A stretch of DNA of 61,862 nt from an uncultured Bacillota bacterium (GCA_958428295.1 CAUAFL010000009.1:1-61862); one strand, 5' to 3'. Shown: positions 50,388 through 59,578, numbered from the stretch's first letter. Numbers and translations: made by a program. The notes: generated from the sequence alone by a model not told the origin.

Positions 50388-50823
50388 AATTTAAGCGCTG
50401 ACGAATTTTTACTGATATTTCTTTTAAATCAGCTCTTCCTTTTACTAACGGTGTTACCAAAGCCATTACCTTCCCCATATCCTGAAGACTTGTAGGTTGG
50501 ATTGAAAGAATCGCATGGTCGATAATTTCCATAATCTCTTCTTCCTTTAAGGGAGCTGGCAAATATTTTTTTAAAATCGTAAGCTCTCGTTCGGTGGCTG
50601 TTATTAAATCAAGTCGCTTAGCTCTTTGGAAGTCCTTTAGAGAATCCTCTCGCATTTTTACTTGTTTTAATAAAATATCAAGCACCATCGCATCGGTAAT
50701 GGGACATTTTTTATCAATTCGTTCTTTATCAATGGCTGCTTTGACCATTTTAAGAACCTGAGTCGTCTCTTTATCATGTTCTTTCATCGCGGTAATCATA
50801 TCTTTTTGAATCACATCAAACAT
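50386..50823 (-). CDS. yqeY: GatB/YqeY domain protein
   Basis: A 145-aa helical protein with the YqeY pattern: KDMITAMKEHDKETTQVLKM near the start, LLKQVKMREDSLKDF, KKYLPAPLKEEEI and the end DMGKVMALVTPLVKGRADLK. It corresponds to the tRNA-binding helical tail of GatB made as a separate protein; function in tRNA amidation or elsewhere is unproven. AGGAGG precedes the ATG. Commonly neighbours rpsU and dnaG, which are absent here. Confidence 0.9.
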   Translation of the reverse strand: MFDVIQKDMITAMKEHDKETTQVLKMVKAAIDKERIDKKCPITDAMVLDILLKQVKMREDSLKDFQRAKRLDLITATERELTILKKYLPAPLKEEEIMEIIDHAILSIQPTSLQDMGKVMALVTPLVKGRADLKEISVKIRQRLN

Positions 50824-50833
50824 TATCTTCCTC

Positions 50834-51481
50834 CTAATTTGTTACTTTTTCTTTTTTGGTTAATATATACTTGTTATCCTGTTGTTCAAAGATATATTTA
50901 TAAGTGGCTAAAGTAGTTCCTTTAATTCCATCTAATACTTCACTCGTCAAGATCATTGTTTCTTCTTTTTTTTCAGCATGAGTTAATTTTAAATTAATAG
51001 GAGCAGTATTGCTGGCTTCTTTTTTTGTAAAAATCACAAAACCTTCATTCATCCGATCAACATAAGCCCAGTGGTCATCATCGACAAAAAAGTTAGCTAA
51101 CTCAATTGTTATATTCGCACCATACACCTCTTTCGCGGCTTTGGCAAGAGCTTCAAAGGTGACAAAATCGACAATTCCTTGACACTGATAGTCCGTAGTA
51201 ACTTCTTCTACTTGTACGACTGAACAATTAATACTGTCTTTCTTGTCTATATTATGATAGGCATAATATAAAATCGCTTCCTTACTTAAAATATCAATGG
51301 TATCAAGCTCTTCGTGAGCAATCTTTTGATAAAGTTGTTTAACCGTTTTATCCTTTAACGACAGGCTATCTGCTGATGTCGAATGTAACTTTTTATAAGC
51401 AAATAAAATACCTCCTACTACGACTTCCACAAGGATAATTACAAGCACGATTTTCCACCATTTACTTCGTTTCTTTTCCAT
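50834..51481 (-). CDS. Uncharacterised membrane-anchored 215-aa protein
   Basis: Residues 1-10 are basic, about 11-30 form one transmembrane helix, and the rest should lie outside the membrane. The outer part is a mixed alpha/beta domain with two cysteines (NCSVV and DYQCQG), which could form a disulfide. AGGTGA precedes the ATG. It lies seven bases after the 104-aa membrane protein gene and ten before yqeY, in a same-strand run. I do not recognise the family. Confidence 0.7.
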   Translation of the reverse strand: MEKKRSKWWKIVLVIILVEVVVGGILFAYKKLHSTSADSLSLKDKTVKQLYQKIAHEELDTIDILSKEAILYYAYHNIDKKDSINCSVVQVEEVTTDYQCQGIVDFVTFEALAKAAKEVYGANITIELANFFVDDDHWAYVDRMNEGFVIFTKKEASNTAPINLKLTHAEKKEETMILTSEVLDGIKGTTLATYKYIFEQQDNKYILTKKEKVTN

Positions 51482-51488
51482 TTTTCAC

Positions 51489-51803
51489 CTATATTTTTTT
51501 CTTTTTAATAAAAAATTTAATAATATAACTTTCAAAAATTATCATTATGATAATAAAGGCCCAAGCTAATACCGTATATACCCAATCACTGGTGTAATGA
51601 GCAAGAATTGCCAAGATGTTTTCTGGTACATATTTACTAATCAAAGCCGCTACATCTCTTAGGCCAATATTATTTTTAATGAATGTTAAAATCCGTAATA
51701 AAATATCAACAATTGCGACAAAATAAACAAAACTAGAAAACCTCCTAAAATACATAATGACGGCTAGTAGTAAAACCACTAACACAATTAAATCAATATA
51801 CAT
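51489..51803 (-). CDS. Uncharacterised 104-aa membrane protein
   Basis: Three hydrophobic segments (about residues 3-18, 24-42 and 68-94) and a basic C-terminus KKKKI. The loop with RDVAALISKYVPENI is conserved-looking but unfamiliar. GAGGTGA precedes the ATG. It is followed after seven bases by the membrane-anchored 215-aa gene, so the pair may form a complex; this is inferred from spacing only. Confidence 0.65.
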   Translation of the reverse strand: MYIDLIVLVVLLLAVIMYFRRFSSFVYFVAIVDILLRILTFIKNNIGLRDVAALISKYVPENILAILAHYTSDWVYTVLAWAFIIIMIIFESYIIKFFIKKKKI

Positions 51804-51814
51804 CTTTTCACCTC

Positions 51815-52396
51815 TTATTCTTCCTTACTATCATACCATATTTCCTTTTCGCTTGAAAGATTATCTTTTGTTAAGTACCAATTAAACTGTTTTTCTCGTC
51901 CTAATGTTGTTGTTTCTCCATGTCCAGGATAAACGATGAGAGTGTCTGGATAAGTACTAATCTTCCTAAGAGATAACTCCATTTCCTGTTCATCACCTGT
52001 CGGCAGATCGACTCTTCCCACCGTATCTTTAAATAGGAAGTCACCAGTAAATAGACAATTTTCTTGGGCAAAATAAAAGCTAAGGGAATCACTTGTATGG
52101 CCAGGAGTTTTTAAGGGCGTAAATGTAAAGTCACCTATGGTCATCGGTTGTTCTTTTTCAAGATTACTATTTTTATATACTTTTAGTTTCTTTTGATCCG
52201 CTAAAAAATCGCGCAACGCTCCCACATGGTCAAAGTGCATATGAGTAATTAGAATGGCTAAGATCTTCGTATCGCCAAGATGTTGTTTTATGATATTACT
52301 ATTGGCGCCGGGATCAATTAAAAGACAATGGTTTCCTTTTTTTAAAAGATAACAATTTTCTTCTAAAGTACCTGTTACTATTTTTATTACTTCCAT
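51815..52396 (-). CDS. MBL-fold metallo-hydrolase (YqgX/GloB-like)
   Basis: A 193-aa metallo-beta-lactamase-fold enzyme with THMHFDHVG (HxHxDH), KTPGHTSDS, FTGDFLFKDTVGR and YPGHGETTTLG. The size and motifs match the short hydroxyacylglutathione-hydrolase-like proteins of Firmicutes; the natural substrate is uncertain. AGGAGG fixes the start at 52396, 17 codons inside the longest frame. It leads the run toward yqeY. Confidence 0.93.
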   Translation of the reverse strand: MEVIKIVTGTLEENCYLLKKGNHCLLIDPGANSNIIKQHLGDTKILAILITHMHFDHVGALRDFLADQKKLKVYKNSNLEKEQPMTIGDFTFTPLKTPGHTSDSLSFYFAQENCLFTGDFLFKDTVGRVDLPTGDEQEMELSLRKISTYPDTLIVYPGHGETTTLGREKQFNWYLTKDNLSSEKEIWYDSKEE

Positions 52397-52430
52397 CTTT
52401 TTTCCTCCTGCTTTATTAGAATATCTAACC

Positions 52431-52466
52431 AAAAAAGTCTTTGTCAACGATAATCGGTCGACAAAG
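52431..52466 (-). terminator. Second terminator after the 50-aa gene
   Basis: On the minus strand CTTTGTC (52466-52460) pairs with GACAAAG (52445-52439), followed by ACTTTTTT. It lies between the small gene and the MBL gene. Confidence 0.7.
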
Positions 52467-52489
52467 AAGCAGTTTTCCTATATTTTACG

Positions 52490-52519
52490 TAAATAAAAAT
52501 GAGATTTACATCATCTCAT
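52490..52519 (-). terminator. Terminator overlapping the end of the 50-aa gene
   Basis: On the minus strand ATGAGAT (52519-52513) pairs with ATCTCAT (52505-52499), followed by TTTTATTT. The stop codon is in the loop. Confidence 0.75.
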
Positions 52520-52658
52520 CTTCAAAGTCATAAGCAGCTTGCATAACTCTATGTTTCATATCTTCTAATTTGCCAGGATTCTTCTTAAAATACATAACTA
52601 CTCCTGTACCAATAGCGGCCATGACTGCTGCTGTCATCATTACTTTTTTCTTGTCCAT
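52506..52658 (-). CDS. 50-aa small membrane-associated protein (YtxH-like)
   Basis: Met-Asp-Lys-Lys-Lys, then a hydrophobic Ala/Met/Val-rich helix, then Tyr-Phe-Lys-Lys-Asn and an acidic/amphipathic tail ending Glu-Asp-Glu-Met-Met. The N-terminal helix plus charged tail resembles YtxH-type envelope proteins, but the match is by pattern only. GGAGG lies before the ATG and two terminators follow, so it is a well-formed unit. It follows recD2 by about 37 bases. Confidence 0.65.
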   Translation of the reverse strand: MDKKKVMMTAAVMAAIGTGVVMYFKKNPGKLEDMKHRVMQAAYDFEDEMM

Positions 52659-52695
52659 AATAATCCTCCCTAGTCCTAGTATGGATGAGTTTTTT

Positions 52696-54864
52696 TTAGA
52701 GTATACCCTCTTTTAAAATTTTTTTTAAAGTCGTTCTTCTTTTTTGTTCATTATTACTTTGAACAGCCAAGGCAAAGGCTTCTTTGTTACCAATGAGAAT
52801 TAATTTTTGTTTGGCTCTTGTCACTGCTGTATAGATTAGTTTGCGATAAAGCATTTTATGATAGGCCATAACGACAGGTAAAATGACTGTTGTAAACTCA
52901 CTACCTTGGCTTTTATGAATAGAAATGGCATAGGCATGATGAAACTTATGAAACATGGCTGGCGTATACCGAACAATATTTCCTTCAAAATCAATCACTA
53001 CTTCTTTTTTAGTAGTGGACTTTATTTTTATAATTTGTCCAATATCACCATTAAATACATTCTCATCGGGCATATTACTTAGTTGAATCACCTTATCTTG
53101 CTCTCTTAAGAGTGTTTCTCCTACTAACAGATCCTTTTTAGTACCGTTTTTAGGATTATACAATTGCTGTAACGTCCGGTTAATATTATCAATGCCATTT
53201 TGGGTTTTATACATCGGCGCTAAAACCTGACTAACGTCAACTGGATAGGTTTGACAAACCATTGTTAACGTTGATAAAACTTCTTGATCTGTACAATCCA
53301 TAAACTGTAACTCTTCTGTTTGATTAAATAAAGAAAAATCTACCGTACCTTGCCGAATTTGATGGGCTAGTAAAGTAATCGGTGAATTTTTTCCTTGCCG
53401 ATATAAATTTTTAAGCGCAAATACTTTTATCTCTTCACTATCGATCATATCTTTTAAAATATTGCCGGGCCCTACACTAGGAAGTTGATCACTATCTCCC
53501 ACAAAAATAATTTTGCAATGACTTGTAAGTCCTTTTAATAAATTCGCTAACAGCAAAGTATCAATCATACTAGCTTCATCAATAATCACAAAAGAGGCTT
53601 CACTTTTGTTATATTCATTGACTTGAAAACGATTTGTTTCCTTGTTCCACTTTAAAAAACGATGAATGGTCGAAGCTTTTCCTTGTGTTGTTTCACTCAA
53701 TCTCTTACTGGCGCGCCCCGTGGGTGCTAATAAGGTAATATCGTCTATGGTTTTACGCGGCTCTAGGGCTTTATATAAATCTATCATCCCTTTCACCAGT
53801 GTCGTTTTTCCTGTCCCAGGTCCACCTGTAATAATGGCCACTTGATGTCCTAATGCCTCTTTCATCGCAATTTGTTGTTCTTCATTGTAAATAAGGTCAT
53901 TTTTTTGTTCTATTTCTGCTAATACACTTTGATAATTACTATAATCTTTAGGTCTCTCATGTGCCAACATGCGCAATCTTTTAGCGATAAATACTTCAGC
54001 ATCATAATACTCTTTTAAATAAATTCTTTCTTCTTGAATGATTATTTTTTCCGCCTCTACTAAGGTAGTAAAGGCTTGGGAAATTACCATATCGGGAAGC
54101 GAAAATTTTATTATTTTTGGTAAATAACCGATTATTTCTGATTGTAAAAAATAGGTATGACCATAACTACTAGCTAGTTCTTGCATGATATATATGATGG
54201 TTGCTGCGATCCTTCGTGGATCTTCTTTTGGATACGTATTTTGAAGGGCTATCGCATCCACTTGTTGAAAGGAGATTTCTTCTATATCTAAATAAATTTG
54301 ATAAAGATTTTCTGATAAAATATGGTTCGTTTGTTCTTTATAATGATGATAAATCTTCATGCTAGTACGCATCGGAAAGCCTAGGGTAGTTAATGCTAAA
54401 ATAATTTCATAACTACCTTGATAGGCTACTAGTGCTTCATGCAATACACGGGCTTGTTTTTCGGTAATTGTCGGCACTAATAGCAAATCATTAGGGCGAT
54501 GTAGAATCACTTCAAAACTTTGCTCATGAAATACGGAAACAATTTTTTCAGCCGTTTTCTTACCAATCCCTTTAAACATATCACTCGATAAAATATCAAT
54601 CATCGAATGACTTTCCGTAGGCAAGAGCCGCTCTATGGCCTGCACCGAAAATTGTTCCCCATATTTGGGATGCGTTAGAAGTTGCCCTTCTAATCGATAG
54701 GTATCTATTTCATTTAAATCCGGAACATACCCTGTAAAGGTCACTGTTTGGCCTATCATAGTTGCTAGTTCTTTACTGGCTTCTTTGACTTTTAAAAGAC
54801 CCACTAAGTAGCCATTACTACCCGTAAAAATAGAACGTTTATAATTTCCTATGATATGTGGCAT
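52696..54864 (-). CDS. recD2: RecD2-type ATP-dependent DNA helicase
   Basis: A 722-aa SF1B helicase. N-terminal OB-like domain (about 1-85), helix-hairpin-helix region (FKGIGKKTAEKIVSVF), then the helicase core with Walker A TGGPGTGKTTLVKG, LAPTGRASKRLSE, VIIDEASMID and GDSDQLPSVGPG, and the C-terminal AISIHKSQGSEF and YTAVTRAKQKL motifs. It unwinds 5'-3' independently of RecBC and helps replication-fork restart. GAGGAGA precedes the ATG, which overlaps the mtaB end by 16 bases. Confidence 0.96.
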   Translation of the reverse strand: MPHIIGNYKRSIFTGSNGYLVGLLKVKEASKELATMIGQTVTFTGYVPDLNEIDTYRLEGQLLTHPKYGEQFSVQAIERLLPTESHSMIDILSSDMFKGIGKKTAEKIVSVFHEQSFEVILHRPNDLLLVPTITEKQARVLHEALVAYQGSYEIILALTTLGFPMRTSMKIYHHYKEQTNHILSENLYQIYLDIEEISFQQVDAIALQNTYPKEDPRRIAATIIYIMQELASSYGHTYFLQSEIIGYLPKIIKFSLPDMVISQAFTTLVEAEKIIIQEERIYLKEYYDAEVFIAKRLRMLAHERPKDYSNYQSVLAEIEQKNDLIYNEEQQIAMKEALGHQVAIITGGPGTGKTTLVKGMIDLYKALEPRKTIDDITLLAPTGRASKRLSETTQGKASTIHRFLKWNKETNRFQVNEYNKSEASFVIIDEASMIDTLLLANLLKGLTSHCKIIFVGDSDQLPSVGPGNILKDMIDSEEIKVFALKNLYRQGKNSPITLLAHQIRQGTVDFSLFNQTEELQFMDCTDQEVLSTLTMVCQTYPVDVSQVLAPMYKTQNGIDNINRTLQQLYNPKNGTKKDLLVGETLLREQDKVIQLSNMPDENVFNGDIGQIIKIKSTTKKEVVIDFEGNIVRYTPAMFHKFHHAYAISIHKSQGSEFTTVILPVVMAYHKMLYRKLIYTAVTRAKQKLILIGNKEAFALAVQSNNEQKRRTTLKKILKEGIL

Positions 54865-56147
54865 GGCATCGTCTCCTCTATTTCCCCTAGGCAGTAACCA
54901 TTTTGGTAGGAGCGAATATGAACGTTTTGAAACGTATTAGGAACAATGACCTTGTTTACTTTAACCTTTAAATAGTTACTAGTATGGCCACTACTAATTC
55001 CTTGCTTTGTCTCTTCAAATAATACTTCTACGGTGGTCCCTAAAAATTTTTCTGCATAGTCTTTTGCTAACTCATTTGACAACTGAACTAGTTTTCTAGA
55101 ACGCTCTTTTTTTAAAGAAGGCACTAGGTGATCGGGCAATTCCATTGCTTTCGTTCCTTGACGACAAGAGTAAGGAAAAACGTGAATCTTGGCAAAGCCC
55201 AAGCGGTGGGCTGTTTCTAAGGTTTCATTAAAATCTTGTGCTGTTTCTCCCGGAAAGCCAACGATAATATCTGTGGTGATGGCTATATCCCGACGCAACT
55301 GACGTATTTTTTTGATCATTTCTTCATAGAATTCCACGGTATATTTACGATTCATCAATTTTAAAATATGATTACTTCCTGCTTGAAGTGGAATATGTAA
55401 ATGATCGACAATCACTTGGTATTCTTTCATAATGGTCAGTACTTCTTCTGTTAGTTCAGTTACTTCAATACTCGAAATTCGTAAGCGTTGTAAGCCTTTT
55501 ATTTGGACAATTTCTTTTAGTAAATTAGCAAAATTCGTTCCCAAATCAACCCCATAATTCCCGGTATGAATTCCTGTTAACACAATTTCTTGATAACCAC
55601 TATTTACTAAGGCTTTTATTTCTGTTATGACTTTGTCCGCTCTTTTACTACGGCACTTCCCTCGGACATAAGGAATAATACAATAACTACAAAAATTTTC
55701 ACAACCATCTTGAATTTTAACAAATGCTCGACACCGTCCAGCAAAATTTTTTAAATACATATCTTCAAACACGGTCTTCTTTGGGGTTGAACGAACATCT
55801 ATTATCTCTCGCTTTACAAAAAAGCGATCAAGTAGTTCCACAATCTGGCTTTTTTCACGAGTACCAACATAAATATCAATGGCTTCCTCTTGATAACTTG
55901 GGTTGGCTTCCATAAAACAGCCAACGGCAACAATACAAGCCTTCGGATTCTGCCGTTTAGCTAAGTGGATCATCTTGCGACTTTTTATATCCGAAGTGTT
56001 AGTCACTGTACAAGTGTTAATGATGTAAACATCACAAACATCATGAAAAGAGCTCAGTTGATACCCAGCTTCTTGTAATTGTTGCAGCATATATTCACTC
56101 TCATAGGTGTTTACTTTACATCCTAATGTACAAATACCAACTTTCAT
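54849..56147 (-). CDS. mtaB: tRNA t6A37 methylthiotransferase MtaB
   Basis: A 432-aa radical SAM methylthiotransferase. UPF0004 domain with TLGCKVNTYESEYM and CTVTNTSD cysteines; radical SAM cluster motif GCENFCSYCIIPYVRG; TRAM domain at the C-terminus. It converts t6A37 to ms2t6A37 in tRNAs reading ANN codons. AGGAGG precedes the ATG. Its 3' end overlaps recD2, so the two are translated together. Confidence 0.96.
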   Translation of the reverse strand: MKVGICTLGCKVNTYESEYMLQQLQEAGYQLSSFHDVCDVYIINTCTVTNTSDIKSRKMIHLAKRQNPKACIVAVGCFMEANPSYQEEAIDIYVGTREKSQIVELLDRFFVKREIIDVRSTPKKTVFEDMYLKNFAGRCRAFVKIQDGCENFCSYCIIPYVRGKCRSKRADKVITEIKALVNSGYQEIVLTGIHTGNYGVDLGTNFANLLKEIVQIKGLQRLRISSIEVTELTEEVLTIMKEYQVIVDHLHIPLQAGSNHILKLMNRKYTVEFYEEMIKKIRQLRRDIAITTDIIVGFPGETAQDFNETLETAHRLGFAKIHVFPYSCRQGTKAMELPDHLVPSLKKERSRKLVQLSNELAKDYAEKFLGTTVEVLFEETKQGISSGHTSNYLKVKVNKVIVPNTFQNVHIRSYQNGYCLGEIEETMPCHIS

Positions 56148-56167
56148 GGATCCTCCTCTTTACGATC

Positions 56168-56881
56168 TTATTTATGTAATACTTTTACCGCTAACTCTTC
56201 ATGTTTTACCACAGCTAACTGATACGATCTATGATCAAAACTACAAATTCCATAAACATCCTGTTGACACTCATAAACATCTTGTTGGTACCTATCACGC
56301 GCTAAAATTTGGGTCTGGACAGCTTCCTTAAACTGATAAAATTGTGCTTCTTCCTCTTTGGTTAAGACTTGTCCATCTTTTCTAGCTAAATGGTAAATAC
56401 CTTCTACTTCTGTCTCATAACATTGGTAAGTCGTAGTTTCATAACCATAGGCATCTTTTTCTGTACTTGGTTGTTGAGGAAAGGCTAAACTATTAGAAAG
56501 TCCTAATTTAAAACCATACATTTCTAGCATACTCCGATATTCATAAGCAGCATAGAGCATCTTTTGACAATTCTTTTCAGTTGGTCTTCGACGATAAACC
56601 GTTTGTCTGATGGATGCTAATTGCTCGCGCATGTCTAATTCGTCTCTCATATCTTCAATATTCCAACCTAAATAATCAAAAAAATTGACAATCTCCCTTT
56701 CCGCTTTCAGATAATAGATATTTTCTTTTTCTTTTAATAACAAAAATTCTTCATTTTGTAAATATTTAGCTACTTCTAATCCTTGTTCTTCTTTTAAAGT
56801 CACGTGAAGGATATCCGAAAGAAAATCAATATCCCTTTTTTGAACGTAGACTCCTTGATCATTTTTTAAAAATACTTTCAT
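56168..56881 (-). CDS. Uncharacterised 237-aa protein
   Basis: A soluble acidic protein, rich in Tyr, Gln and Glu (for example QQDVYECQQDVYG), with no membrane helix and no motif that I recognise. The N-terminal half looks helical; the C-terminal third has short strands. The ribosome site AAAGGGTG lies in a small hairpin directly before the ATG, and a promoter lies inside the end of the prepilin peptidase gene. It is located between pilus-type genes and mtaB; a relation to either is not shown. Confidence 0.65.
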   Translation of the reverse strand: MKVFLKNDQGVYVQKRDIDFLSDILHVTLKEEQGLEVAKYLQNEEFLLLKEKENIYYLKAEREIVNFFDYLGWNIEDMRDELDMREQLASIRQTVYRRRPTEKNCQKMLYAAYEYRSMLEMYGFKLGLSNSLAFPQQPSTEKDAYGYETTTYQCYETEVEGIYHLARKDGQVLTKEEEAQFYQFKEAVQTQILARDRYQQDVYECQQDVYGICSFDHRSYQLAVVKHEELAVKVLHK

Positions 56882-56895
56882 ATAAAGTCACCCTT

Positions 56896-57705
56896 TCAAA
56901 GTGACCTTATTATACCATAGCTTTTCCAATTTGCAAGCGCTAGGAAACTAAGAAAATTAAATATGTCAGCCGTCGTAACTTTCGAAAAAAGAAATACTAG
57001 TAAGGCAAATAACAGAAAGGGTCCAAAGGGAATAACTCTTTCCCGACTTTTATGATAGAGGAGCAAAGAAATCGGTAGGGCTACAAAGCTGGCTAGGAAA
57101 ACGGATAACATTCCTAAAAAAGGATCTAGCACTAAGCCAATTACAAACAGTAATTTCACATCACCACCACCGAGACTCTCCTTTTTAAAGAGGGCATTAC
57201 CAAAACACATTAAGGCGTACATAAATAAAAACAGTAAGGCACCACTACCTAAACTAGTCAGTAGAGCCAAAAGGCCACCTTGAAGAAACCGGACGACTAA
57301 AAACAAAACACTAAAAAACACTAATACTTCATCAGGAATAATTAAATAGGTTAAATCACTAGCAATGACAATCATCGTCAAACTAACTGCTAATAAAGCT
57401 GTGATAAGTTCCAGTTGAAAGCCAAAACTATAATAGGCAATCATAAACAGAATGCCTGTAAATAATTCAATGAAAAATAGTAATGGATTAATTTTTGTTT
57501 TACAATAACGACATTTACCCCTTAACAAGACAAAAGAAAGTAAGGGGATTAAATCGTACCATTTTAAAGGATGCTGACACCTATCACAGTGACTTTTTCC
57601 TGTTACAAATGTCTCATTCCGACTTAATCGCAATCCTACTACACAAAAGAAAGAGCCTAAGAATAGGCCAACGATAAAAAAACTAATTAAATATATTGCA
57701 TCCAT
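56896..57705 (-). CDS. Type IV prepilin peptidase/methyltransferase
   Basis: A 269-aa A24 aspartic peptidase (PilD/ComC). N-terminal N-methyltransferase-type domain with two Cys pairs (CDRCQHPLKWYDLIPLLSF and CRYCKTKINP), then six to eight helices with the catalytic Asp residues in ASDLTYLIIPDE and GGGDVKLL. It cleaves and methylates prepilins such as the ComGC-like protein at 60242-60637. The ATG at 57705 has AGGTGA at good distance; alternative starts lie two and three codons upstream. The gene follows gspF directly. Confidence 0.93.
   Translation of the reverse strand: MDAIYLISFFIVGLFLGSFFCVVGLRLSRNETFVTGKSHCDRCQHPLKWYDLIPLLSFVLLRGKCRYCKTKINPLLFFIELFTGILFMIAYYSFGFQLELITALLAVSLTMIVIASDLTYLIIPDEVLVFFSVLFLVVRFLQGGLLALLTSLGSGALLFLFMYALMCFGNALFKKESLGGGDVKLLFVIGLVLDPFLGMLSVFLASFVALPISLLLYHKSRERVIPFGPFLLFALLVFLFSKVTTADIFNFLSFLALANWKSYGIIRSL
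56909..56936 (-). promoter_or_regulatory. Promoter of the 237-aa gene inside the prepilin peptidase gene
   Basis: TTGCAA (56936-56931) and TATAAT (56914-56909), 16-base spacing, on the minus strand. The mRNA would begin near a GTCAC/GTGAC hairpin (56905-56887) that includes part of the ribosome site. Confidence 0.55.
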
Positions 57706-57714
57706 TTCCATCAC

Positions 57715-59160
57715 CTACTGAATTTTTCCATAAATGTCAAACATCGGCACAACAATAGATAAGAGAATGGTTCCTACAACTAAAGCCAAAAAGGCAATCA
57801 TCATTGGTTCAATTAAACTCTGCATTTGTTTGACTAGATTCTTATGAAGAACCTGATAATAATCGGCTACTTTTTCCATCATTAAGCCTAATTGTCCAGT
57901 ACTTTCTCCTGTAACAATCATCTCATAAGCTGCGACCGGAAAAGCCCAAGAACCTTTAAAAGCCTCTGATACGGGAGCACCTTTATTTAAATTAACAATG
58001 GTTTTATTAATTAAGTCTTTGTAGACCTCATTATCTGTGATTTTTGATAAGATTTCCATACTATCTGTAATAAAAACCCCATGATTTAATAATGAAGCAA
58101 AGGTTTTTGTAAAATTATAAACTTCATTATAAATGATAATCTTACTAATAACGGGTAAATGCATCAGCGCTATCTGCACCGCTTGCCGAAAGCCCTTTAC
58201 TTTTTTGAAAAGAGGGTAGAAAAGCACCACGAGAATTACGACTCCTAAAAGAAGCCAAATATATTGTTTTGTAAGGAAGTTACTAATCGCCATGACCGCT
58301 AAAGTAATCGCTGGCATACTAGCATCATTGGCATCGTACATATCCACAAACTTAGGTACAATTCCCGTCAGGATAAAAATCACGACGCCAAAAGCAATCA
58401 CTAACACCACAACTGGATAAGTCATCGCCGACACCATTTGCTTTCTGGTTTCTTCTTTAGAAGTATAGTAATCAGCCATATCATCTAGAACGGTTGTTAA
58501 GTCCCCTGTCAATTCTGCCGTCTTAACCATATTAACAAGTAATTTAGGAAATTTATCATTTTGTTTATCCATGGCTGCAGAAAGATTTTCCCCTTTTAAT
58601 AATTCATAGACCATTTTTTGATAAATCTTGCGATGTTCGGGTTTTTCCGTTTGCTTTTCTAAAATTCGTACTGAGTCAATAAGTGGAATTCCCGCCTTTA
58701 AATAAGTAGATAACTGAGTAAGAGAAAAGGATAAATCTGCAGCTTTAAATTTCCCACCAATATTGACATCTATGTCATATGCTTTACGTGGTACTACTTC
58801 TAAGACTTCATAGCCTTCAGCTTTTAAAAAGGAGCTTACATCTTCGGCACTGCTTCCTTCAAAAGTCCCAGAGAAAACTTTGCCATTACTTCCCTTTGCT
58901 TTGTAGCGGAAAGAACTCACTAAGTCACTTTTGACTACTTTCGGTTTAATAGGTTCAAAGCCAGCCACCTCTTGGGGCAACTTTGCTGATGGTTCACTTT
59001 CCGTGGTAGAAGAAGCTCTGTTATTACTTTTATGAATACTAAACCTATCAATGATGGCTAATACACCACTATAAGCATAATGTAAAATTTTCATTGGGAT
59101 TTGAAAAAGATAGTGCACAATATGATAAATAACAATAAATGGTTTCAAGGCTAATTCCAT
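57715..59160 (-). CDS. Type IV pilus/competence inner-membrane platform protein (GspF/PilC/ComGB)
   Basis: A 481-aa protein with two T2SSF domains and three principal helices in the C-terminal part (GVVIFILTGIVPKFVDMYD, ALVVGTILLSIVVPMFDIYG). Canonical family sequence starts about residue 87 (FRYKAKGSNGKVFSG). Residues 1-86 are an unusual extension with an amphipathic/hydrophobic segment and a Ser/Thr/Glu/Pro-rich linker. It recruits the pilus ATPase, which is not encoded in this window. AAGGGGAG precedes the ATG and a promoter lies at 59189-59217; the prepilin peptidase gene follows directly. Confidence 0.92.
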   Translation of the reverse strand: MELALKPFIVIYHIVHYLFQIPMKILHYAYSGVLAIIDRFSIHKSNNRASSTTESEPSAKLPQEVAGFEPIKPKVVKSDLVSSFRYKAKGSNGKVFSGTFEGSSAEDVSSFLKAEGYEVLEVVPRKAYDIDVNIGGKFKAADLSFSLTQLSTYLKAGIPLIDSVRILEKQTEKPEHRKIYQKMVYELLKGENLSAAMDKQNDKFPKLLVNMVKTAELTGDLTTVLDDMADYYTSKEETRKQMVSAMTYPVVVLVIAFGVVIFILTGIVPKFVDMYDANDASMPAITLAVMAISNFLTKQYIWLLLGVVILVVLFYPLFKKVKGFRQAVQIALMHLPVISKIIIYNEVYNFTKTFASLLNHGVFITDSMEILSKITDNEVYKDLINKTIVNLNKGAPVSEAFKGSWAFPVAAYEMIVTGESTGQLGLMMEKVADYYQVLHKNLVKQMQSLIEPMMIAFLALVVGTILLSIVVPMFDIYGKIQ

Positions 59161-59188
59161 CTTTTCTTCTCCCCTTTATTCTATAAAA

Positions 59189-59217
59189 ATTATATCACAC
59201 CAGGCTATTTGACACAA
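59189..59217 (-). promoter_or_regulatory. Promoter of the gspF-prepilin peptidase operon
   Basis: TTGTGT (59217-59212) and TATAAT (59194-59189), 17-base spacing, with TGA before the -10. Confidence 0.65.
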
Positions 59218-59257
59218 GTAAAAAATAGATGCATATACTAAAACAAAGGTGATGAAA

Positions 59258-59578
59258 ATGTTTAATCAATACAATCCTTGGCAAATGCCAAAAGCTGCTG
59301 TAAAGCCACGTGTCAATTGGGGAAATTTATTAAATAATACGCAAAAAACGTTAGGAATTATCAATCAAGCCATCCCTATCGTCTATCAAATGCGTCCCTT
59401 GGTCAATAATGCTCGCACTATTTTCAAAATTGCCGGTGCCATGAATGATACTTCTAAAAGTGGCGTTTCTCGTAATAAAACAGTCCCACCCCAGTATGAT
59501 AATCACTTTCAGGAAACAGCATCACAAGTTCCTAATGGTAATCAAAAAGATAGTAATACACCACAGTTTTTTCTGTAA
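59258..59578 (+). CDS. YqfQ/VrrA-like small protein
   Basis: A 106-aa protein. WGNLLNNTQKTLGIINQAIPIVYQMRPLV followed by a polar, low-complexity tail fits the YqfQ/VrrA family of Bacilli, which has a short helical module and a variable tail; the function is unknown, with spore-associated hints in Bacillus. The start at 59258 fits the AGGTGA ribosome site. A TTGACA at 59210-59215 and TATACT at 59235-59240 precede it with a long (19-base) spacing. It is the only plus-strand gene within the pilus-type region. Confidence 0.6.
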   Translation: MFNQYNPWQMPKAAVKPRVNWGNLLNNTQKTLGIINQAIPIVYQMRPLVNNARTIFKIAGAMNDTSKSGVSRNKTVPPQYDNHFQETASQVPNGNQKDSNTPQFFL

